From positions 1 to 41,998 of the forward strand of contig RPFO01000269.1 in the NCBI GenBank assembly GCA_009746045.1: DNA of 41,998 nucleotides, in the 5' to 3' direction. Made by a program: the position numbers and the translations under genes. Under the pieces are notes generated by a model, which saw only the letters and a program-made list of their open reading frames with translations, had not been told where the DNA came from and ran no database searches. Position 1 is the first letter of the stretch. Every line of letters begins with the position of its first letter. Shown here in pieces: positions 31,754 to 40,125 of the stretch. This DNA comes from Mesostigma viride. Its lineage: Eukaryota > Streptophyta > Mesostigmatophyceae > Mesostigmatales > Mesostigmataceae.

Positions 31754-33104
31754 GTTCACTCACCTTATGTACTCTGAGGATGATGATCTCATTACCATTG
31801 GGGATGGCAACCAGGGCATAATTGATTTTGAGGCAGCAACCTTACTGTCCTCCCAACACCCTGTTCTGGAACCTTACATAAAAGCACTAACCCCTACTGT
31901 TGACAACTCCATAGATATCAAGGAGCTTGCTCATCAGCTGCACCTAGCCATGGGTCATGAAACAGTGGCTGAGGAACTGGCCAGACGGCTGGGGGGTAGT
32001 AGCATGGGAAAACAACTCAGGAATGCAGTAAAACTGGCTAGACAACACTGTCAAGAATGTCAGTTCAATAGCCCCAAACCTCAAAAATGGCATACTGCAA
32101 CTCCTTCCACCAATAGGGGCATGATAGTGGGGGATGTGATGCACATCAACAAAGATGTCCAACCCTACCTGATCCTAAAAGACTCATGGTCCAGGTTCAC
32201 AGTAATGGAACCCCTACCTGGCATGTCTGCAGGGCAGCTACGTGTTGCACTCATGATTGCTTTACCCAGATTCTACCCAGTTGACAGAATTTTGCTTGAT
32301 CAACAATTTTCTTGTCTGACTGACCTGGAAGGGTGTGAAGCAATAGAGATTGCTGGGCTGGAAGATCATGAGGGTCAGGGGGTCATTGAAAGAACCATCA
32401 GATCTGTCAAAACCCTACTAGCCAAAAATCCTTCCAAGGATGCTACTTCAGGGGTCTATTGTGACAGGGCACTCTGGTGTCATGAAATGTGCACAACCCT
32501 AAACATGAGACCTGTCTTGCATGCCACGTGGGGTGAAGTAATCCCAGCAGGCCTGCAGGCAGGTGTATATCCCCCAGAGGTGATAGCACTGTACAACACT
32601 GCACGTGCACAAACCTCAGCAAAACTGGCAGAAAAAGATAAAACCCATTCCAGGCCAGTATTCCAAAAAGGTGATCAAGTTCTCTATTACAAGGAAAACA
32701 GCTTTGGTAAGGTTGGAACTTGGCTAGGTCCAGTTACCATCCGTGGATTTACCAAAAACAGCAAGACCGTGGAGGTCAAGCACAATATCAATGGGAAGCG
32801 TCACAGGGTGAGCTGTCATAGAATTAAGAAGTATTATTCTCCCATGGCAGACGTGCCTGGGGAAGAGTCTTTAAGCATGGACTCACTACTTCTATCTGGC
32901 AACTCCAGCATGCCCAGCAGTAGCTCTGAGCCACCAATTACTGCTGTTGACAGCACCACAGCACCCTCTGTGAACCCTTCCACCCTCAGTGAAGCCAGGC
33001 CCACTTCACAACCTGGGGATTGCTTAACCAGGCACGAGGTAGCTGGGTTGGAAGCATTAGCTCAGCCCCAAGGCACCAAATTGTCTGCCAACCTCCCGCT
33101 CTGA
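31590..33104 (+). CDS. Zinc knuckle and integrase
   Basis: A C-x2-C-x4-H-x4-C knuckle (31593-31634) opens this frame, followed by CPGCWHARH, possibly a second zinc site. Counting from the GTG at 31662, the integrase has H94 and H99 with C130 and C133 as zinc ligands. The likely catalytic triad is D158 (GDVMHI), D213 (LLDQQF) and E243 (VIERTIRSVK). The last two are only 29 residues apart and the usual TDNG is absent, so catalytic ability is uncertain. The C-terminus has FQKGDQVLYY, WLGPVTI and a HRIKKYYSP-like end, resembling the GPY/F module of Gypsy integrases rather than the Copia IFVGY block. The frame stops at 33102-33104, and protease follows one frame over. Confidence 0.8.
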   Translation, partial: RCLRCFQRGHARHNCPNNDSLANGVDLCPGCWHARHPLGPPGSRCNRPRYPNQCEFTHLMYSEDDDLITIGDGNQGIIDFEAATLLSSQHPVLEPYIKALTPTVDNSIDIKELAHQLHLAMGHETVAEELARRLGGSSMGKQLRNAVKLARQHCQECQFNSPKPQKWHTATPSTNRGMIVGDVMHINKDVQPYLILKDSWSRFTVMEPLPGMSAGQLRVALMIALPRFYPVDRILLDQQFSCLTDLEGCEAIEIAGLEDHEGQGVIERTIRSVKTLLAKNPSKDATSGVYCDRALWCHEMCTTLNMRPVLHATWGEVIPAGLQAGVYPPEVIALYNTARAQTSAKLAEKDKTHSRPVFQKGDQVLYYKENSFGKVGTWLGPVTIRGFTKNSKTVEVKHNINGKRHRVSCHRIKKYYSPMADVPGEESLSMDSLLLSGNSSMPSSSSEPPITAVDSTTAPSVNPSTLSEARPTSQPGDCLTRHEVAGLEALAQPQGTKLSANLPL

Positions 33105-34665
33105 GGTCAAATTGGCAGTCGCCTTGCAAGCATTACACAGGTCACATAAGCAACAAGCTGCTGTGGCCGCAGGGTTGGCAAAAGTCTCAGCTGTGTGCAC
33201 TAGTCAGGACCCCTGGACCCTGGCAATAGACACTCAGGCACAGGTCAGTGTGATCAGTGCACAAGCCATCCCTGGTCTTGAGATTGCACCTTCATTTTGG
33301 GCACGGGTGCAGGATTTCTCAGGCCAAAGCTCACTGGATGTAGTGGGACAAGTGATGCTCCCTATACTTGGTATTCAGACACCCTTCCAGGTGGTGGAGG
33401 GGTACTCTGGTAACACCTTGTTGGGGGAACCTTTTGTATCCTATCCTGGGGTGCTTATCTCAGCTAATGAGCTCAGTGTCACAGGGGTGGGTGCAGTTCC
33501 TCTGGACCACTTTAAAATCCCTCTCTCCAGTATTGTCCCTGGTATGGATGCTGTCATCAAGGCAGTCAACACTCAGTATGCACCAGGGGAGATCCCTGAT
33601 CTGGACAAGTTAGTGCACAGCCAGTTCCTCCATCCCTCAGCCTTTGGGCTGGGTAAGTGGGACATAGCCATGCACTCACCCCACCAAATCTCCCACGTCA
33701 TACAAGAATGCAAAACACAAAAAGGGTTTACCAAGTGGCTGATGGCCATTGTCCACCAAGCCAGGCAGGAATGGGTCCTGCCCAACCCCAAAAACCCTCA
33801 ATACAAACCGCCTGTCACCCCTTCATGGGACGTGCCAGAGGGAGCCAAAAAGCTCAGATTAAAATTTGTTCTCAAACAAAAACCACAAAAAGTGGGCTCC
33901 CCAATCTTCCATGCCAGACCATGTGTCACAGAATTAAAGGGGACATCCACACTGCCAAAAGGGGAAACATACACACCTGGGCTGCAACAAACCTCACTCA
34001 GGATCATGCTCTCCCTATTCCTCCACAACCTCAATGCAGGCCAAGACTATGTCTGCAAAGCCACTGATATTAAAAGGGCCTTCCTCAGGGGGGACCCAGA
34101 AAAGGCTGAATCTGTGTGGAAAGGGAAGGTGTACGTGGTAGACACCCCAGCTGTGTGGAAACCTTATATTGATGAGCCCCACCTTATCATCAACATTGGG
34201 GTGGAAGGGCTTGTCAGTGCCCCAAAAATTTTCAGAGACTCAGCAGAGGAAGTATTCAAAAAGCTCAAGGCCACGTATGATGACCTGGACCCATGCTTTT
34301 TTGTTGTACCCACCCCCTCTGGACTGCTGTTCTTTGTGTGGCATGGAGATGACCAACTCATTTGTGGGCCTAGAGCTGAGGTGGAAACCTTTATTCAGCA
34401 GGTCCAGGAATCATATGAGATTGGCAAACAGGTGGAATTGAGCACAACCCCCATCCAGTTCTGTGGCATCATGTTGCAGCTGCACAGGCAGCCAGATCAA
34501 TGGGTCTGCTCTCTCTCTCCTCCTGCAGAATATATCCAAGATTGTCTAGATCTGCTGCACACACTGCCTCCCCTTACACATGTGTGCCACTGTTCAGGGC
34601 AAACTGGGGTGGTGGTCAGCCATCTGTGGGGCTCCCTTAGCTGTCATCAGCAGGGTCACCCATGA
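33103..34665 (+). CDS. Aspartic protease plus Copia-like reverse transcriptase
   Basis: Numbering is from the TTG at 33112. Retropepsin: LAIDTQAQVSVIS with D40 (Gln replaces the usual Gly of DTG), a central GQVMLPILG strand and NTLLGEPF (flap-to-C-terminal pattern), about residues 34-110. No other protease occurs between Gag and integrase. Reverse transcriptase: D319 in TDIKRAFLRGD, an APKIFRDSAEEVFK block in place of KQAPR-W, and catalytic D413-D414 in WHGDD (where Copia has YVDD), then QFCGIML. The frame stays open upstream to at least 33091, consistent with a fused polyprotein. It ends at 34665; homologous coding continues one frame over from about 34580. Confidence 0.8.
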   Translation, partial: EVKLAVALQALHRSHKQQAAVAAGLAKVSAVCTSQDPWTLAIDTQAQVSVISAQAIPGLEIAPSFWARVQDFSGQSSLDVVGQVMLPILGIQTPFQVVEGYSGNTLLGEPFVSYPGVLISANELSVTGVGAVPLDHFKIPLSSIVPGMDAVIKAVNTQYAPGEIPDLDKLVHSQFLHPSAFGLGKWDIAMHSPHQISHVIQECKTQKGFTKWLMAIVHQARQEWVLPNPKNPQYKPPVTPSWDVPEGAKKLRLKFVLKQKPQKVGSPIFHARPCVTELKGTSTLPKGETYTPGLQQTSLRIMLSLFLHNLNAGQDYVCKATDIKRAFLRGDPEKAESVWKGKVYVVDTPAVWKPYIDEPHLIINIGVEGLVSAPKIFRDSAEEVFKKLKATYDDLDPCFFVVPTPSGLLFFVWHGDDQLICGPRAEVETFIQQVQESYEIGKQVELSTTPIQFCGIMLQLHRQPDQWVCSLSPPAEYIQDCLDLLHTLPPLTHVCHCSGQTGVVVSHLWGSLSCHQQGHP

Positions 34666-35267
34666 TGTTCTAGTCAAGATCAAATGCAGTCACATCAGGA
34701 AGTTGGTCATGACTGCCCCCCCTCATCCTCCATGGCCTGAATCTGATGGAAGACATCCACATCCAGTGTCATGGACAGCTCCATGGAGAGCAGAACAATC
34801 AATCAGATGGGGGCACGGGAATCAGGGCTGTTTTTTCTCACCAACAGGTCAGATTACATGTCCCTCACTTCCTGGTACAGCAGGCTACACCGCAGAAAAC
34901 CTGGCAGCAGCAACTCAGCTGAATGTCGTGCTGTGGTGTCTGCTGCATTGCATGCTCGTTCCCTGCAGCACATGCTCACCTGGCTACAAACCCAGGCAGG
35001 CAGCACATGCAATGTCATCTCACATCTCTATACTGACAGCCAATCTGTGATCAGTTTTCTAACCAAGAAATCTGTCTCTGCTGCTGTCCACACTGACTGG
35101 ATTGGGTGATCCTCAAACAGGAGGCCACCTATTTTTCCAGCTGGACTCATGTGGATGATGAGGACAACCCAGCAGACGCTCTCACGAAGCTGCGGGATGC
35201 TGCTGGCCAACAGTACCAGCTCCTCTTTCAGAACATGAACCCCTATGATATCAGAGTCAGTGTTTGA
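34580..35267 (+). pseudogene. RNase H end of the second element, frameshifted
   Basis: The coding signal moves among three frames. From 34580 to about 34750 the +2 frame reads GKLGWWSAICGAP, similar in position to the block after Copia reverse transcriptase. From 34771 to 35109 the +1 frame has a likely Asp (MDSSME), LFFL, SNSAECRAVVSA and YTDSQSVISFL, corresponding to the D, E and D of Copia RNase H. From 35106 to 35267 the frame ends with DNPADALTK, matching the usual NxADxxTK close. This is one RNase H domain broken at least twice, or sequence errors. Confidence 0.65.
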
Positions 35268-35641
35268 ATAAATGACTGGCCATAGCACAGTACACAACCA
35301 CCACACCCCCTTACCACAGCGATAGCTGCTGGGCGCCATAAAATTCAACACATTCGTTGTGGGGTGTGAGTGCTGGCTAGGTCAGATTTGTATCCATTTG
35401 CAGCTTGAGGACACAAGCTTTGTATCCATTTACTTAATGTGTGCTTCAGTAACTGGCCAAACCAGCCAGCTGTGTACACCTTATTTAATGTGCAATATAA
35501 CACCTGGCCAGAACAGCCAGCTGTAACCAACCTGGCTCAACCAGCCATGTCTCTTTTGTACCCCTAATCAACTTAAAAACAATAACAATAATGTTGGGGG
35601 TGCAGACCTGCATTAAGAAATAAATAATAAAACAATACTGG
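35268..35641 (+). other. 3' untranslated part of the second element
   Basis: No gene. It holds repeated CTGGCC/CCAGCCAGCTGT phrases (about 35450-35545) and TTGGGGGTG at about 35594, the nearest thing to a polypurine tract but roughly 40 bp away from the LTR. An A-rich stretch (AAGAAATAAATAATAAAAC) directly precedes the LTR. Confidence 0.6.
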
Positions 35642-36114
35642 AGTTAGTCTCCATGCTTTGCTGTAGACTAAGTCTCAAAGGCATTGTGAATACAACGTAT
35701 GAATAAGCCTTGTAAACCTACGTTGGTATGTGAATATAAATACCACGTGGGCTATGCAGATAGGAATGCTAGTCGAGTCGCATACGTTTCCCTAGATAGG
35801 TACTTTGGGTACTGAGGTACGTGACAGATGTCAGTACCCAGTATACGTAGTGTCCTGTCATTGGACGGTACTAGAGTATCCTAGATAGGGACCGTACTGC
35901 AGCGTGCATTGATTTGTGATCGCACGATGCAGTGACTAGACTGCTACCTGTCATCGTGTGGCCTCGGGCCAACGGTCTGCACCCAACGGTCACTGGCGGC
36001 GCAGCCGGTGAGAGGAACGTTGATAAAGGGTAAACCTATTTTCTAATGAACCAAGCAATTCATTGCTCCAAGCCTTCAGTGTTCTCAAGCAATATATCCC
36101 ACCGCATTCTAACT
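35642..36114 (+). repeat. 3' LTR of the second retrotransposon
   Basis: Copy of 28467-28939 with one substitution (35756). Ends CTAACT, then the target duplication ACAAT (36115-36119), after which the interrupted gene resumes. Confidence 0.93.
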
Positions 36115-36119
36115 ACAAT

Positions 36120-37296
36120 TGCTCCATGCAGTTCAAGTCAAGGAATGTGATCGCGGAAGTGGCCCGGCTGCTGACGGAGGATCCGCACCTGGAGTCATTT
36201 GAGTGGAATTACTTTGGGGAGCAGCACGGAAAGGGGGAGGTGGATGGAGCTGGTGGGACTGTGAAGTGCATGTTGAGGAGGTGGCACATCAGGGAAGAGA
36301 ACCAGGACAAACAGACGGCCGCCCAGTTGGTGGAGAATCTGGCGTCGGGGGCGGTGGGCGGGACCACAACGACCAGGCGTAACTTCTTCGAGTTCCCCGA
36401 GGTAATTAAGTGTACAGTCCTCGTTCAGGGAATAGTTACGCCGACCGTCGTTTCTAGGGCGTTCTTGGAGTCCTGGCGATCAGGAGTGCTTAATAAAACA
36501 CAACTAGCTCGATGGTCTCGTAACTTCAACTTTCCCTTGTGCAAATCTTGTCTTCGACGCGCAGGTGCTTCCTTACAGCCCAGGGCGCGGCGAAATCAAA
36601 GGAGTGAAGAAGGCGCACTGGTGGCGCATGGACAAGTCGAATGTGACGCGCTTAATGCTGCGCCAGTATTCCTGCTATTGTGGCGGTGCGTGCGCCGAGG
36701 AAAGGTGGTGGGATTGTCGAAAGGAGTGGACCGACATGGACGGCTGGAATGTGGGAGGTGCTCGGATGAAGCTCCACAAACTGGGGGAGCCAGTGCAAAG
36801 GAACCCAAACGGACAAGGGGGGCACGCAGGGACGCGACTGAACAGACTACAGGCAGAGAGGACGATGATGGGAAGGAGACTGAAGCTGCGAGACATTTTT
36901 GCCGTCGAGTCCTACTCTGGTGATGAGTCCCACGATCCAGATCATCCATATTGGCTAGCGGAAGTCTTGCAGGAGCCTTATCAGGTGGCCGCTACTTTCG
37001 TGAGGCGAGTGGCCGACAGAAACGGCAAGGTCGATAGGGAGTTGTTCCGTAAGGGACAATGGGTGGTGGGGGTGCGCTACTGGGACAGATTTCCGGGTAT
37101 GGCGACGATGTTCAAAATGGACGCCGATGCGCAAGCTGAACAGCCAAACTTGGTCAATTGCTACCTGTGCATGGACGCGGGGTTCGAACACACCATTGTT
37201 GTCAACCCAGCTAACAATCGCCAGGCCATCTTGACCATTCCGACAGACGTCGAGAAACGGCTCACGAACTTGGCCAAGAAGAGACCTGTTGAGTAG
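36120..37296 (+). CDS. 3' part of the interrupted transposase-like gene
   Basis: Joined across the insertion (28466 to 36120, one ACAAT removed) the frame continues directly: GWSDN then CSMQFK, the SDxxxxQFK pattern of this family. Next comes the strongest signature, EQHGKGEVDGAGGTVK (36211-36258), with the third catalytic acid probably in this block. A phase-0 intron (36402-36564) is followed by HWWRMDKSN, a cysteine cluster (CYCGGAC, about 36673-36692) and a C-terminal domain with PYWLAEVL and QWVVGVRYWDRF that resembles a small reader-type fold. Stop at 37294-37296. Function is inferred; I cannot say which superfamily it is or whether it was host-domesticated. Confidence 0.65.
36402..36564 (+). 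other. Intron 2
   Basis: Donor CCCGAG|GTAATT and acceptor GACGCGCAG|GTG, 163 bp, phase 0. Removing it shifts the downstream frame exactly as the protein requires. It contains GTTACGCCGACCGTCGTTTC, close to the hairpin in the upstream tandem array and to GTTGCGCCCCAAGGCGTTTC in intron 1. Confidence 0.8.
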
Positions 37297-37840
37297 GCCA
37301 GCTCGCCCGGGCTTGGTTGGACGAGGTGGACAGCCTTGAGAGCACGTGCTTCGTTGTGAGCACTTGCCTTTCAGCCGTGATTTGCAAACGAGTTCCTTGT
37401 CCTGAATTGTAAAGCTCGATTCATGCTCTTTTAAGGAAGTGTATAATATTATCCAGATCATGTATATATTTAGATCTAGACCTGAGTTCAAATAACATTT
37501 CTTAGAGGGCTGAGATGCGCGAGGTCCAGCATACATGTATATATCCATGGAGACATGTTACAAACTCAAATGTTTCATTGTACGTACCACTAGCTCGTCG
37601 ACGGGGGTATCCCATGTAATGTATGATTTATGAATTAATTAATCGCTTAATTGTACAATTTAAATGGATCATGAACTTGTCAAGTGGCCTAATTTGGTTT
37701 ATTTGGTTCATCATTTATTGATGTCAATCATTCTTAATTGAATCTCGAGCAATAGCAATCATGAAGCACATCCTAATCATGTGATTCGCATAATGAGAAT
37801 AGGCAACAAGTGCTAAGTACTTTGAGGAATGCGGGGTTGG
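37297..37840. other. AT-rich spacer after the interrupted gene
   Basis: No gene seen. TGTAA, the green-algal poly-A signal, occurs at about 37615 and could end the upstream transcript. AATTAATTAATCGCTTAATT near 37632 is a short AT repeat. Confidence 0.5.
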
Positions 37841-39047
37841 TCAGGTTATTATAGAGCTAGAGCTACAAACGGCACATATATTGCAAACTTTGCGCTCCAG
37901 GCATGGAATTTCAAAAGTACCAAAATTGGAGCAGTAGATGTTGGGGACGCCCTGGGCTGGCGTCAGGTCGTCGTCAAGCGACCAGGAGGTGTTCACCAGC
38001 TTCTTGCGGCGAGAGAGGAACCGAACTTGGGCTGTGATGTCGCTGAAGGTGAGGACCACTGGAGGGGGCCCAGCCTTGGCCTGTGGATGGGGCAGGCGGT
38101 AGGCGCCCTGCAGTGCCGCACCTGGCAGCTCCATGCACGCCAAGAGCTGTTTCTTCAGCTCGTCGAGAAGGGAGTATGGGGTCTCCTCCGGCGGCATGTC
38201 GAAGCGCCTGAGGATGACCCGGCAGCGGCGACGGTCGCGGTCAGCGGCCTCGCGGCGCGTGTCTTCCAGCTCCTGGAGCTTGGTGGTGATGGCGGTCGTG
38301 GTAGAGGATGCCTGGCTCTTGAGCAGGTCTGCCCAGGAGGCGCGAGTCAAGGGGTCATCGCTAGCTAGCCCTACCAGCAGGTTGGGCGGCGATGGTGGCC
38401 GTTCGCTCGGCGATCTCGGGGACCTGCGTGGCCAGGGCGTCTACCTTGGTAGCAACGTACTGCCTCAAGTTTCACGGTGCCTTGGCCGACTCGGCCTTCC
38501 ACCTGGTTAAGGCGGGTGGTCACAGTGTCTGTGGCCTCGGAAACTTTGGTGGCCATGTGCTCTTGCGTAGCAGTAAACTGAGGCTGGAGCTTAAGTGCGA
38601 CTCTGGCTTCAATGTTGTTGACCTTGGCCGAGAGAGTGTTGAGTGGGCCGTTAGGCGCGTTCAGGGCGGCGAGCTGCTCAGCCATCGGCGCCAGCTGCTC
38701 CGCCACTGCAGCTCGGATGGAGTCCGTGCTGGGGGAGGTGCTGCTCTGCGGGGATGCTGCAGCTGCTGTGGCTGCCCGTCTGCGCTCATGCAGGAGGCTC
38801 CTGAGGCCAGCGTAGCCAATCTGGGTGATGTCCTGGGCGTCGCAGCGCAGGTAGCTGCACATGATGACTGCCTTTGAAAGTACACCTCCGGTTCTTGAAG
38901 CAGACATTCCCAGTCGGGCTTGGTGACCTTAATTGTCGCCAGGGGTAGGCAGGAAAAGTTCGTCATGGCGGGCCAGGAACTTGATAACATCGTCACATTG
39001 TTCCTTCGTGAGCGTAAAGATTTCCAAGATGCAAAAATCCCGCTAGC
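37841..39047 (-). pseudogene. LINE ORF1 remnant (coiled coil plus RNA-binding domain)
   Basis: ORF1 proteins bind LINE RNA. On the minus strand the N-terminal part (38371-39047) includes LTKEQCDDVIKFLARHDELF, then an Ala/Gln-rich coiled-coil section (AVAEQLAPMAEQLAAL). The C-terminal part (37841-38350) has CRVILRRFDMPPEE, AYRLPHPQ, PVVLTF and LDDDLTPAQ, the pattern of L1-type ORF1 RNA-binding domains. The frame breaks near 38450 and at a 4-bp tandem GCTAGCTAGC (about 38360), and a stop interrupts before 38907. After LTPAQ (about 37950) the sequence is unrelated, so this copy is truncated. The overlapping plus-strand frames are shadows. Confidence 0.6.
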
Positions 39048-39631
39048 CGGCGCCGAAGCGCGGCGGGCATCCCATTTGGTATGGGAAGTTCGGGTTTTCT
39101 TGGGAATGGGCGACGAATTTGGTGTAGAGCATTGCGTCGAGGGAGGCAGACCGGGGGGAGAGCTTCGATCAGCGCGAAAAGGCTGGCGTCCGCAGGAGTT
39201 GATGTCGCACGTGCTGCTGGCGACGGGAATGCCGACGACAGCTGAATTTGCTTGTCAATCAAGGCTGCGTTTTGGTGGCATTTTCAAAATACTGCGTTAC
39301 AGCCGTAACCGATTATACTAGCAGATGCGTCTTGAAAAGACGCATCTGATGCAAGTAGCCTGACTGAATTTGGGGCTCAGACGCAAAAGTTCTGAGCTCC
39401 GCCGTCAGCCATGTCCGCTCGTGGCTCGTGGCTCGTCAAACTATCATTAATTAATTAATTAATTAGACTCGTGCTCCCGTTGGGGAGTCACGGAGCATTA
39501 ACCCCGATGGATGGATGGATGGGTGCACACATTCCTACCGGTCTAATCTATCTACATTGGCTACATACTACATCTATCTACTAACTACAACATCTATCTA
39601 GGCAGCCGCACGCTGCCCTAGGGGGAGCTAT
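39048..39631 (-). other. LINE 3' UTR and junction, with microsatellites
   Basis: Read on the minus strand this follows the ORF2 stop. It contains TAGATAGATG-type repeats (39540-39605), CATCCATCCATC (about 39509-39521) and an ATTAATTAATTAATTAA run (39446-39465). A perfect 12-bp hairpin lies at 39322-39348. A weak 89-residue frame (38993-39262) is probably the 5' UTR of the ORF1 copy. Confidence 0.5.
39322..39348. terminator. Perfect 12-bp hairpin with 3-base loop
   Basis: CAGATGCGTCTT, loop GAA, AAGACGCATCTG. It lies in the stretch after the ORF2 fragment (minus strand). LINE 3' ends often carry a stem-loop recognised by their reverse transcriptase; that is a guess here, and it is not a bacterial terminator. 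Confidence 0.4.
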
Positions 39632-39815
39632 CTAGCGTGCCTCCCGCGGGATTGCACACGCGGGCGCTTCCCCACTGGGGGGGGCTCGTTGTCCTCTATG
39701 ACCTGGGCCCACTTGGCCTTGTCCATCATCTTCTTCCAAATCACGGAGAGGCCTAGGCCCCCCATGTCCTCTACTAGCTGTTCCTTGAAGGTGCGGGCCT
39801 TGCGGCGTCTAAGTG
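39632..39815 (-). pseudogene. LINE ORF2 C-terminal tail
   Basis: Minus strand: LRRRKARTFKEQLVED, then GLSVIWKKMMDKAKWAQVI and a Pro-rich end with a stop at 39632-39634. This is the pattern that closes many LINE ORF2 proteins. It is joined almost directly to the start of the endonuclease domain (39816 onward), so most of ORF2, including the reverse transcriptase, was deleted. Confidence 0.55.
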
Positions 39816-40121
39816 GCCACTAGCACACGCGGGGACCGCAGCACGATGGACTGGAGCTGCTCTGATGCTGCCGGCGAGCACAAGAGGCCCACACCACCTT
39901 GGCCCGGCGCGTCGCCGCCACCATAGTGGAACCGCCAGCCTGCCCGCAGGTCGTCGACCAGCAGACCGTTGACCGCGTGCTGAGGGTCAACGGTGCGTCG
40001 GTGCTCCTGGACTCCAAGAACAGCGATCTTGTTGTCGGCGCACAGGGCGATCAGCTCGTCGACGCGTTGGCGTGCTGGGGTGCCGCCGCTCGTAGAAGGA
40101 TCTGCAGGGAGGGTGCGCACG
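39809..40121 (-). pseudogene. LINE ORF2 endonuclease N-terminus, truncated
   Basis: Minus strand: NVRTLPADP, RVDELIALCADNKIAVLGVQEHRR, then GQGGVGLLCSP and SPRVLVAT. N of NVRT and E of QEHR match motifs I and II of the APE-type (exonuclease-endonuclease-phosphatase) domain. The domain stops after about 104 residues where the ORF2 tail begins, lacking the later Asp/His catalytic residues. The N-terminus is split at 40122-41828 by a TTAA-flanked insertion and continues at 41829. Confidence 0.75.
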
Positions 40122-40125
40122 TTAA

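Larger units (their letters stand above)
28467..36114 (+). mobile_element. LTR retrotransposon with Gag-IN-PR-RT-RH order
   Basis: Two 473-bp direct LTRs (28467-28939 and 35642-36114) differ by one base (28581 A, 35756 G) and are flanked by ACAAT (28462-28466 and 36115-36119). The ends are AGTTAG and CTAACT, a 6-bp inverted repeat without TG/CA. The reverse transcriptase is Copia-like. The integrase lies before the protease, unlike Copia (PR-IN-RT-RH) or Gypsy (PR-RT-RH-IN). No initiator-tRNA-Met primer site adjoins the 5' LTR, and no purine tract abuts the 3' LTR. The reading frame changes several times (about 31315, 31545, 33104, 34580, 34750 and 35106), yet LTR identity indicates a very recent insertion. 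Confidence 0.9.

Noticed and set aside
37829-38510. Plus-strand frames opposite LINE ORF1
   Set aside because: The minus strand has the coiled coil and DDLTPAQ pattern; the plus-strand frames are shadows.
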